A stretch of 64,000 nucleotides of DNA from assembly GCF_029761915.1 (NCBI RefSeq), contig NZ_CP121695.1, forward strand, positions 8,957,501 through 9,021,500, in the 5' to 3' direction. The stretch is from Bradyrhizobium sp. CB1650 (GTDB taxonomy: Bacteria; Pseudomonadota; Alphaproteobacteria; Rhizobiales; Xanthobacteraceae). The notes under the pieces were generated by a model. It had not been told where the DNA came from, ran no database searches, and saw only the letters and a list, made by a program, of their open reading frames with translations. Shown here one piece after another: positions 8,023 to 14,892 of this stretch (position 1 is the first letter of the stretch; each line of letters opens with the position of its first letter). A program made the position numbers and the translations under genes.

Positions 8023-9567
8023 ATGACTCACCCGTCCGTCTACGCGAAGACCACGCCCGACAAGATCGCCTACCAGATGGCCGGGACCGGCAGGGCGATC
8101 ACCTATCGCGAGCTCGACGAGCTTTCGAATCAAGGCGCGCAGCTCTTCCGCTCGCTGGGGCTGAAAGCCGGCGACCACATCGCGCTGTTGATGGAAAATC
8201 GCCTCGCCTTCATGGAGATCTGCTGGGCCGCGCAACGCAGCGGGCTCTATTACACCGCGATCAGCCGCTACCTGAAGCAGGACGAGATCGACTACATCAT
8301 CAAGGATTGCGGCGCCAAGGTCGTGATCACCACGCCCAAATGCGCCGACCAGATCAAAGACCTGATCAAGGACGCACCCGGCGAGCCCGTCTTCTACATG
8401 ATGGACGATCCGCTGGCCGGCTTCCGCTCCTACGACAGGGAAGCGGCCACACAGCCGACGACGCCGATTGCCGACGAGGTCGCCGGCTACGACATGCTGT
8501 ATTCGTCGGGCACCACGGGCCGGCCCAAGGGCATCAAAAAAGCCTTCGAAGGCAATCGGATCGACGTGCCGAACGCATTCTTGCGCGTGCTGTGCGCCGA
8601 CATGTGCGGCATGAATGCCGAAAGTACATACCTCTCGCCGGCGCCGCTCTATCACGCGGCCCCGTTGCGCTTCAACATGATGGCGATCGTGCTCGGCGGC
8701 ACCTCCATCATCATGGAGCATTTCGACGCCGAAGATTTTTTGAAGCTGGTCGAGAAGTACAAGGTGACGCAGTCGCAGCTCGTGCCGACCATGTTCGTGC
8801 GCATGCTGAAACTGCCGGACGAAATCCGCACGAAGTACAACGTCTCGACGCTGAAGGGCGCGATCCACGCCGCCGCGCCCTGCCCGATCGACGTGAAAGC
8901 AAGCATGATCGAATGGTGGGGGCCGATCCTGATCGAGTACTATGCGGGCTCGGAAGGCAATGGCGTCACCGTGTGCAACTCGAAAGACTGGCTGGAGCAT
9001 CGCGGCAGCGTCGGCCGCGCGGTGGTCGGCAAGATCAAGATCCTGGACGAGAACGACGAGGAGCAGCCGGCCGGCGAGATCGGCGCGGTCTATTTCGCCG
9101 ATGCGCCGGCCTTCACCTATCACAACGACCCCGAGAAGACGAAGAAGGCCTACAATGCCAAGGGCTGGTCGACGCTCGGCGATGTCGGCTATCTCGACAA
9201 GGACGGCTTCCTCTATCTCACCGACCGCAAGTCCTACATGATCATCTCGGGCGGGGTGAACATCTACCCGCAGGAGACCGAGGACGTGCTCATCTCCCAT
9301 CCCGACGTCGCCGATGTCGCCGTGTTCGGCGTGCCCAACGCGGAAATGGGCGAGGAAGTGAAGGCGGTGGTGCAGCCGCACGACATGAAGCGCGCGGGCA
9401 AGGAGCTGGAGGACGATCTGATCGCCTACTGCAAGAGCCGCCTCTCCGCGATCAAATGCCCGCGCTCGGTTGATTTCGAAGCCGAACTGCCACGCACGCC
9501 GACCGGCAAGCTGGTGAAGCGCCACCTGCGCGACAGATATTGGCCGAAGACGACGGTGAAGATTTAA
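8023..9567 (+). CDS. Acyl-CoA synthetase (AMP-dependent ligase)
   Basis: 514 residues, ANL superfamily. P-loop LYSSGTTGRPKGIKK, the A5-type motif YYAGSEGNGVTVCN, hinge DVGYLDKDGFLYLTDRKSYM and the C-terminal catalytic Lys in LPRTPTGKLVKR are all present, so the enzyme should be active. It would activate a carboxylic acid to its CoA thioester. The length and acyl-pocket sequence resemble medium-chain, cyclic-acid or bile-acid CoA ligases rather than acetyl-CoA synthetase. It is a second ligase in the same cluster as the feruloyl-CoA-synthase-like enzyme (2207-4078), suggesting two entry substrates or an intermediate that needs re-activation. Confidence 0.92.
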   Translation: MTHPSVYAKTTPDKIAYQMAGTGRAITYRELDELSNQGAQLFRSLGLKAGDHIALLMENRLAFMEICWAAQRSGLYYTAISRYLKQDEIDYIIKDCGAKVVITTPKCADQIKDLIKDAPGEPVFYMMDDPLAGFRSYDREAATQPTTPIADEVAGYDMLYSSGTTGRPKGIKKAFEGNRIDVPNAFLRVLCADMCGMNAESTYLSPAPLYHAAPLRFNMMAIVLGGTSIIMEHFDAEDFLKLVEKYKVTQSQLVPTMFVRMLKLPDEIRTKYNVSTLKGAIHAAAPCPIDVKASMIEWWGPILIEYYAGSEGNGVTVCNSKDWLEHRGSVGRAVVGKIKILDENDEEQPAGEIGAVYFADAPAFTYHNDPEKTKKAYNAKGWSTLGDVGYLDKDGFLYLTDRKSYMIISGGVNIYPQETEDVLISHPDVADVAVFGVPNAEMGEEVKAVVQPHDMKRAGKELEDDLIAYCKSRLSAIKCPRSVDFEAELPRTPTGKLVKRHLRDRYWPKTTVKI

Positions 9568-9580
9568 CGCGTGGCGGGTT

Positions 9581-9670
9581 CGTAGGGTGGGTTAGCCAAC
9601 GGCGTAACCCACCTCTGTTCTATCCGCGGAAGCTAAAAAGGTGGGTTACGCTTCGCTAACCCACCCTACG
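9581..9670. repeat. Palindromic intergenic repeat (GTAGGGTGGG type)
   Basis: CGTAGGGTGGGTTAGCCAACG on the left is matched by CGCTAACCCACCCTACG on the right, with an inner GTAACCCACC / GGTGGGTTAC pair. It can fold into one long hairpin just downstream of the ligase gene. Related to 28601-28684. Confidence 0.85.
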
Positions 9671-9689
9671 ACGTTCTTGCATCACCCTC

Positions 9690-9777
9690 CGTCATGCCCG
9701 GGCTTGTCCCGGGCATCCACGTCCTTCAACATGCACGAAAAGAGACGTGGATAGCCGGGACAAGCCCGGCCATGACG
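9690..9777. repeat. Palindromic intergenic repeat (GTCATGCCCGGG type)
   Basis: CGTCATGCCCGGGCTTGTCC on the left and GGACAAGCCCGGCCATGACG on the right, with GCATCCACGT / ACGTGGAT inside. Same family as 51645-51730. Its right end is 9 bases before the start of the hydrolase remnant. Confidence 0.85.
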
Positions 9778-9786
9778 GAGGAACCA

Positions 9787-10275
9787 ATGACGACGCTCCC
9801 CGACATTCCTCTCCCTCCGGGCATCCGCTCGCGTATCATCGACGGCATCAACGGCCTCTCCATGCACGTGCTGGAAGCCGGCTTCGAGACGAAGCAACGC
9901 CCCTGCGTCTTGCTGTTGCACGGCTTCCCCGAGCTCGCCTTTTCCTGGCGCAAGGTGATGCCGGCGCTGGCAACCGCCGGCTATCACGTGATCGCGCCGG
10001 ACCAGCGCGGCTATGGCCGGACCACGGGATGGAGCGCGGATTATGACGGCGATCTCGCGCCGTTCCGGCTCCTCAACCTGGTGCGCGACGCGCTCGGGCT
10101 GGTGGCGGCGTTCGGCTATAAGCAGGTCGATGTGGTCGGGCATGATTTCGGCAGCTGCACTACCATGCTCGGCTGCCACCTTGTCGACGGCGCCGGCCAT
10201 TGGGTGCAGCAGGAGCAGCCGGCCGAGGTGAGCCGGCTGTTGATCGACTTCCTCGCGAAGGCCCATGGCGGATGA
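9787..10275 (+). pseudogene. Alpha/beta hydrolase (epoxide-hydrolase type) with internal deletion
   Basis: 162 residues against about 300 for the family. The N-terminal half is normal: oxyanion loop HGFPE (45-49), PDQRGYGRT and the nucleophile motif VVGHDFGS with Asp120. Directly afterwards the sequence jumps to LVDGAGHWVQQEQPAEVSRL (catalytic His138), which is the extreme C-terminus of these enzymes. The cap domain and the acidic residue of the triad are missing. The join is in frame, so a short protein could still be made, but it should not be a working hydrolase. The start is the ATG at 9787; there is no frameshift. It lies between a dense repeat block and the mbfA promoter, which may have promoted the deletion. 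Confidence 0.75.
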
Positions 10276-10289
10276 TTTCGGGTGGTGAT

Positions 10290-10318
10290 TTGACCCGGGA
10301 ATTGAGGCGGCCTATATA
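10290..10318 (+). promoter_or_regulatory. Sigma-70-type promoter of mbfA
   Basis: TTGACC at 10290-10295, a 17-base spacer and TATATA at 10313-10318. Predicted start near 10325 gives a leader of under 30 bases before the GTG at 10352. The iron control element overlaps the start point. Confidence 0.7.
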
Positions 10319-10319
10319 G

Positions 10320-10336
10320 TTTAGAATCATTCTAAA
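10320..10336. promoter_or_regulatory. Irr-type iron control element (ICE)
   Basis: TTTAGAATCATTCTAAA is a perfect 8+1+8 inverted repeat. It matches the established rhizobial Irr box (core TTAGAA...TTCTAA). It overlaps the predicted transcription start of mbfA, a position for repression by Irr under low iron. mbfA is a known Irr target in Bradyrhizobium and Agrobacterium. Confidence 0.8.
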
Positions 10337-10351
10337 AAGTATAGGGCCGTC

Positions 10352-11323
10352 GTGAAGAGCTTTGCCGAACTGACCGAGCGCGAGGTGCTGGCGGTCGCGA
10401 TTTCCTCCGAGGAGGAAGACAGCCGCATCTACATGACCTTCGCCGAGGACCTCCGGGAGCGATACCCGGACACGGCCAAGATCTTCGAACAAATGGCCGA
10501 GGAGGAGCGCGGTCACCGGCATCGCCTGCTAAAACTCTACGAGGAGCGCTTCGGCCCACACCTGCCGCCGATCCGCCGCGAGGACGTCAAGGGCTTCCTG
10601 CGCCGCCGCCCGATCTGGCTGACAAAGAACCTGCCGCTCGACACGATCCGCAAGGAGGTCGAGACCATGGAGCTCGAGGCCGAGCGGTTTTACGCCAAGG
10701 CCGCCGAGCAGGCCGACGATGTCGGCGTGCGCCGCCTCCTGGGTGATCTCGCCGAGGAGGAGAAGCATCACGAGAATCGCGCAATCGCGCTCACCGACGA
10801 GATCCTCAAGCCCGACGTGCGCGCCGAGGAAGACCGCACGCGGCGGCGGATGTTCGTGCTGCAATATGTGCAGCCGGGACTCGCCGGGCTGATGGACGGC
10901 TCGGTCTCGACGCTGGCGCCGCTGTTCGCCGCCGCCTTCGCCACACACCATAACTGGCAGACCTTTCTGGTCGGCCTCGCCGCCTCGATCGGCGCGGGCA
11001 TCAGCATGGGTTTTGCGGAAGCGCTGTCCGACGACGGTTCGCTGACCGGGCGCGGCTCGCCGTGGCTTCGCGGCATCACCTGCGGGGCTATGACGACGCT
11101 CGGCGGACTCGGCCACACCATGCCCTATCTCGTGCCGGATGCCTGGCCCAACGCGTTCTGGATTGCCACAGTGATCGCCTGCATCGTCGTGTTCTTCGAA
11201 TTGTGGGCGATCGCGTTCATCCGTGCGCGCTACATGGATACGCCGTTTCTTCAGGCCGTATTCCAGATCGTGCTGGGCGGCGCCATCGTGCTCGGCGTGG
11301 GCATATTGATCGGGGCGGCCTAA
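10352..11323 (+). CDS. mbfA: Membrane-bound ferritin MbfA (ferritin-like + VIT1/CCC1 domain)
   Basis: 323 residues from a GTG at 10352. The N-terminal half (about 1-140) is a ferritin-like helical bundle with paired iron-ligand motifs SSEEEDSRIY, EEERGHRHR and AEEEKHHENR. The C-terminal half (about 165-323) is a VIT1/CCC1-type membrane domain with several hydrophobic helices (SVSTLAPLFAAAFATHHNW, FLVGLAASIGAGISMGFAEA, VLGVGILIGAA). MbfA proteins export iron and protect against iron and peroxide stress; the ferritin domain is cytoplasmic. The iron box and short leader upstream fit control by Irr. Length and domain order are normal. A strong hairpin follows the stop codon. Confidence 0.93.
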   Translation: MKSFAELTEREVLAVAISSEEEDSRIYMTFAEDLRERYPDTAKIFEQMAEEERGHRHRLLKLYEERFGPHLPPIRREDVKGFLRRRPIWLTKNLPLDTIRKEVETMELEAERFYAKAAEQADDVGVRRLLGDLAEEEKHHENRAIALTDEILKPDVRAEEDRTRRRMFVLQYVQPGLAGLMDGSVSTLAPLFAAAFATHHNWQTFLVGLAASIGAGISMGFAEALSDDGSLTGRGSPWLRGITCGAMTTLGGLGHTMPYLVPDAWPNAFWIATVIACIVVFFELWAIAFIRARYMDTPFLQAVFQIVLGGAIVLGVGILIGAA

Positions 11324-11331
11324 ATTCTCCT

Positions 11332-11362
11332 CAGTCATCGCCCGCGAAGTGGGCGATGACTG
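11332..11362 (+). terminator. Terminator-like hairpin after mbfA
   Basis: CAGTCATCGCCC-GCGAAGT-GGGCGATGACTG, a perfect 12-bp stem 8 bases after the mbfA stop. The following bases are only weakly T-rich, so Rho-independent termination is likely but not certain. Confidence 0.65.
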
Positions 11363-11483
11363 CAATCTGTTGTTGGCTTCCTCTCGTTCCGACCTGCCGA
11401 CATATCAATCGCTGTCAAACGGCGGTTGCAGCGTTTGGTCAAACTGCGCATCATCCCCAGGCAATGAAAGCAGGAGAAGCGCG

Positions 11484-12956
11484 GTGGCCAAATCGGAATG
11501 GAGTTTCAAGAGTGCGGTCGAACTGTCGGCCGCATTGACTGCGAAGAAGGTCTCCGCGGTCGAGCTCACGCAGGACGCGATCGACCGCATCGAACGACAC
11601 GACGGCAAGGTCAACGCGATCTGCGTCCGCGACTTCGACCGTGCGCTCGCTGCGGCGCGCGAGGCGGATGCGGCGCTGGCGCACGGAGAGCGGAAGCCGC
11701 TGCTCGGCCTGCCTATGACCGTGAAGGAATCCTACAACATCGCCGGCCTGCCGACGACCTGGGGCATTCCCGCGCAAAAGAATTTCATCGCCGAGGAAGA
11801 CGCGCTGCCGATCACACGGGTGAAGGACGCCGGCACCGTGATCCTCGGCAAGACCAACGTGCCGCTCGGCCTCGGTGACTGGCAGAGCTACAACGACATC
11901 TACGGCACCACCAACAATCCTTACGACCTGGGCCGCACGCCCGGCGGCTCGTCCGGCGGGTCGTCAGCCGCGCTTGCCGCGGGTTATGGTCCGCTGTCGA
12001 TCGGCTCCGACATCGGCGGCTCGTTGCGCGTGCCGGCTTTCCATTGCGGGGTCTATGCGCACAAGCCCACCTTCGGACTGGTCGCGATGCGCGGCCATAC
12101 GCCGCCGCCGCTGCCGCCCCTGCCGTTCGAGCGCGACCTGTCGGTGATCGGCCCAATGGCGCGCAGCGCCGCCGACCTCTCGCTGCTGCTGGACGTGATG
12201 GCCGGCCCCGATCCGCTGGATGCGGGCAAGGCCTACCGGCTCGACCTGCCGGCGGCGCGGCACAATGCCTTGAAGGATTTCCGCGTGCTGGTGATTGACA
12301 CCGATCCGGTGCTGCCGACCGACACGGCCGTGCGCGCGACCATCAACACTCTGGCCGAGGGTCTTGCCAAGGCCGGCGTCAGGATCGCGCGCACCAGTCC
12401 GCTGCTGCCGGATTTCGCTGCGTTCTCGCGGCTCTATATGCGCATGCTGATGGCGTTCCTGGGCGCGACCTTCGCGCCCGACATCTATGCCGGCGCCAAG
12501 ACCGCCGCGGCGGCGCTGCCGGAGAGCGACAACAGTCTTGCCGCGGAGCGACTGCGCGGCATCGCGCTCAGCCATCGCGATTGGCAGGTGGCCAACGGCG
12601 GACGCACCCGGCTGCGTGCACAATGGCGCGAATTATTCAAGACCTTCGACGCCGTGATCTGCCCGATCATGCCGACGCCGGCCTATCCGCACGACCATTC
12701 GCCGGAGCAGGAGCAGCGGCGCATCAAGATCGACGGCGAGGAGCACGTCTATCCCGACCAGCTTGCCTGGCCCGGCATCGCCACGCTGCCCGGCCTGCCC
12801 TCGACCGCGATCCCGACCGGCTTTGCGCCAGACGGGCTGCCGGTCGGCGTCCAGATCGTCGGCCCGTGGCTGGAGGACCGCACGCCACTCAAACTCGCCG
12901 AGCTGATCGAGCGCGAGTTCGGCGGCTTCACACCGCCGCCTCTGTTTGATGATTAA
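11484..12956 (+). CDS. Amidase (amidase-signature family)
   Basis: 490 residues from the GTG at 11484, chosen because AGGAG lies 7 bases upstream; the frame stays open to 11349 but the extra 45 residues do not look like protein. The amidase Ser-cisSer-Lys triad is complete: Lys81 in MTVKESYN, Ser156 in RTPGGSSGGS and Ser180 in SDIGGSLRVP, with the 24-residue Ser-Ser spacing of the family. It would hydrolyse a carboxamide to acid and ammonia in the cytoplasm. There is no partner gene, unlike the amidase at 33789-35204. Substrate unknown. Confidence 0.93.
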   Translation: MAKSEWSFKSAVELSAALTAKKVSAVELTQDAIDRIERHDGKVNAICVRDFDRALAAAREADAALAHGERKPLLGLPMTVKESYNIAGLPTTWGIPAQKNFIAEEDALPITRVKDAGTVILGKTNVPLGLGDWQSYNDIYGTTNNPYDLGRTPGGSSGGSSAALAAGYGPLSIGSDIGGSLRVPAFHCGVYAHKPTFGLVAMRGHTPPPLPPLPFERDLSVIGPMARSAADLSLLLDVMAGPDPLDAGKAYRLDLPAARHNALKDFRVLVIDTDPVLPTDTAVRATINTLAEGLAKAGVRIARTSPLLPDFAAFSRLYMRMLMAFLGATFAPDIYAGAKTAAAALPESDNSLAAERLRGIALSHRDWQVANGGRTRLRAQWRELFKTFDAVICPIMPTPAYPHDHSPEQEQRRIKIDGEEHVYPDQLAWPGIATLPGLPSTAIPTGFAPDGLPVGVQIVGPWLEDRTPLKLAELIEREFGGFTPPPLFDD

Positions 12957-12960
12957 TTCT

Positions 12961-13047
12961 CGTCATTGCGACGAGCGGAGCGACGAAGCAATCCAGACTG
13001 CGTCCGCGAAAACATTTCTGGATTGCTTCGCTTCGCTCGCAATGACG
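12961..13047. repeat. Palindromic intergenic repeat (GTCATTGCG type)
   Basis: CGTCATTGCGACGAGCGGAG on the left and CTTCGCTCGCAATGACG on the right, with AAGCAATCCAGA and TCTGGATTGCTT inside. Same family as 17641-17766, 28470-28586 and 42067-42146. Confidence 0.85.
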
Positions 13048-13067
13048 GAGCAACCAACTCAAAGATA

Positions 13068-13100
13068 CCGGGTTCACGCTGGCGCGCGCCCCGGAATGAC
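13068..13100. repeat. Half of a GTCATTCC-type repeat
   Basis: Only the right arm (CCGGGTTCACGC ... CGCCCCGGAATGAC) is present, directly after a complete GTCATTGCG element. It ends 18 bases before the ATG of the next gene. Confidence 0.55.
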
Positions 13101-13118
13101 AAAAGGGGGAGGAACACT

Positions 13119-13472
13119 ATGAGTAACGACATGGAGGAGCTTACCGCACTCAACCGCGACTACGTCGCGTCCGTGCAGAACTGCGACGTCAAGCGTTTCG
13201 ACGAGATCCTGGCGCCGGATTTCTATTGCTCCAATCCCGACAAGACGCTGGTCGATCGCGCGGGCTTCCTGGAACAGACGGCGCGGCCAATCGCGATCCG
13301 GAACTTGCGCGCGCACGACGTCATCATCCGCATCATGGGCGATTTCGCGATCATCCACGCCTCGACCAGCTACACCTCCGCCGACGGCCAGCAGACCACC
13401 GGCCGCTACACCGACTGCTGGGCCAAGCAGAACGGAAATTGGCTCGCGGTGTCGGCACATGTGTCGCGATGA
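13119..13472 (+). CDS. NTF2-like / DUF4440-type small protein
   Basis: 117 residues from the ATG at 13119, preceded by GGGGGAGGAA. The pattern ELTALNRDYVASVQNCDVKR, LAPDFYCSNPDKTLVDRAGF, DVIIRIMGDFAIIHASTSYT and GRYTDCWAKQNGNWLAVSAH is that of the SnoaL/DUF4440 group of the NTF2-like fold: a cone-shaped alpha+beta barrel that binds small hydrophobic ligands or acts as an isomerase-like enzyme. No catalytic pair can be assigned. It stands alone between repeat blocks; function unknown. Confidence 0.8.
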   Translation: MSNDMEELTALNRDYVASVQNCDVKRFDEILAPDFYCSNPDKTLVDRAGFLEQTARPIAIRNLRAHDVIIRIMGDFAIIHASTSYTSADGQQTTGRYTDCWAKQNGNWLAVSAHVSR

Positions 13473-13502
13473 GGCGGGCACCTCGCCCACACGCTCTCCG
13501 CT

Positions 13503-13666
13503 GTCATGCCCCGCGACCCGGCTACGCCAAGGCTTCGCCGGGGCTTCGGTCTAGGGGCGCCGAAGCTTTAGAGTAGGCGGCAAGCGGGGCATCCAGTACG
13601 CCGCGGCTTCTCCGTATCCCATCGCTGCCTCGAATACTGGATCGCCCGGTCAAGCCGGGCGATGAC
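13503..13666. repeat. Palindromic intergenic repeat (GTCATGCCCCGC type)
   Basis: About 165 bases starting GTCATGCCCCGCGACCCGGC and ending CAAGCCGGGCGATGAC. Internally it has CGCCGGGG, CGGTCTAGGGGCGCCG and AGCGGGGCATCCAG pairs. The copy at 25590-25755 has the same order of segments and near-identical first 70 bases. Confidence 0.8.
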
Positions 13667-13714
13667 ATCTGAGTTAGAGCAACAGGGCCTGAATTACTGG
13701 CGCTGCCGCCGGAG

Positions 13715-14803
13715 CTAACTATCGAATACGATCACACTGCGCAGCGTCTTGCCGGCCTTCATGTTGGCAAAACCTTCGTTGATCTCCGACAGCTTCAGCT
13801 TGGCCGAGATCCAGTCCTCCAGATGGAGCCGGCCGCGCAGGTAAAAATCGACCAGGCGGGGCATGTCGACGCGGAAATGGTTCGAGCCCATCGACGAGCC
13901 CTGGATCTTGCGCTCGCGCAGGAAGTCGAAGCCGTGCAGCTCGATCTTCTGCCCGAACGGGATCATGCCGACGATGGTGGCGGTGCCGCCCGCGGCGAGC
14001 ATGCCGAAGGCCTGCTCCGCAGTCTCCTTGCGGCCGAGCACCTCGAAGGAATGATGCACGCCGCCGTTGGTGCGGTCGCGCACCTGCTGCACGACGTCGC
14101 CGTCGGCGGGATTGATGATGTCGGTCGCACCCAGCTTGGTCGCAAGCTGGAGTTTTGCCGGATTGGTGTCGATGGCGATGATGCGGCCGGCACCCGCGAT
14201 CTGCGCGCCGTTGATCGCAGCCATGCCGACGCCGCCGCAGCCGATCACCGCCACGGTCTCGCCGGCCTGGACCTTTGCAGTGTTCACCACGGCGCCGTAG
14301 CCGGTGATGACGCCGCAGCCGATCAGCGCCGCGAGCTCCAGCGGCATGTCCTTGCGAATCTTCACGATCGCGTTCTCGTGCACCAGCATCTGCTCGGCGA
14401 AGGAGGACAGGTTGAGGAACTGATGCAGCTTCTCCGGCTTCGACCATTGCATCCGGTTTGAGGCGCCCGGCAGCATCTTCACGGTCGTATCCGTGCAGAG
14501 CACGGTGCGGCCGGTGGTGCAGTTGTCGCAGGTGCCGCAGAACACCGAAAGGCACGTGACGACGTGGTCGCCCGGCTTCACATAGGTGACGTCGGAGCCC
14601 ACCTGCTCGACCACGCCGGCGGACTCGTGGCCGAGCACCGCAGGCAGCGGATGCGGATAGAGGCCTTCCATGAAGTGCAGATCGGAGTGGCAGAGGCCGG
14701 CCACCGCCGTGCGGATCAGCACCTCGCGCGGGCCCGGCTTCGGCAGGCTGACATCCTCGATGATGAGCGGCTGGTTGACTTCATAGAGGACGGCGGCCTT
14801 CAT
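13715..14803 (-). CDS. Zinc-dependent alcohol dehydrogenase (MDR family)
   Basis: 362 residues from the ATG at 14803; the longer frame adds repeat-derived sequence. Catalytic zinc ligands are Cys38 (GLCHSD) and His59-Glu60 (LGHESAG). The structural zinc lobe has Cys89, Cys92, Cys95 and Cys103 (FCGTCDNC...VLC). The NAD-binding motif is VIGCGGVGMAAINGA, followed by IAIDTNPAKL, where Asp favours NAD+ over NADP+. It resembles the class III-like / aryl-alcohol dehydrogenase branch. Expected reaction: oxidation of an alcohol to an aldehyde. It lies next to the AidB-like dehydrogenase on the same strand, but 89 bases separate the two and co-transcription is uncertain. Confidence 0.92.
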   Translation of the reverse strand: MKAAVLYEVNQPLIIEDVSLPKPGPREVLIRTAVAGLCHSDLHFMEGLYPHPLPAVLGHESAGVVEQVGSDVTYVKPGDHVVTCLSVFCGTCDNCTTGRTVLCTDTTVKMLPGASNRMQWSKPEKLHQFLNLSSFAEQMLVHENAIVKIRKDMPLELAALIGCGVITGYGAVVNTAKVQAGETVAVIGCGGVGMAAINGAQIAGAGRIIAIDTNPAKLQLATKLGATDIINPADGDVVQQVRDRTNGGVHHSFEVLGRKETAEQAFGMLAAGGTATIVGMIPFGQKIELHGFDFLRERKIQGSSMGSNHFRVDMPRLVDFYLRGRLHLEDWISAKLKLSEINEGFANMKAGKTLRSVIVFDS

Positions 14804-14892
14804 CGGTGTTTCCTCGTTGTTATGATTTCGTTGAGCACGGATCTTCACCTCTCCCACAGGGAGCGGTGAACTGCGCACGCGGCTACACCAGC

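Noticed and set aside
9581..10351. Insertion sequence responsible for the hydrolase deletion
   Set aside because: Only palindromic repeats are present; no transposase fragment or terminal inverted repeat of an IS was seen.
12961..13047. Possible CRISPR or tRNA signal in the repeat blocks
   Set aside because: The units are palindromes scattered singly with no spacers; no cloverleaf or T-loop sequence is present.
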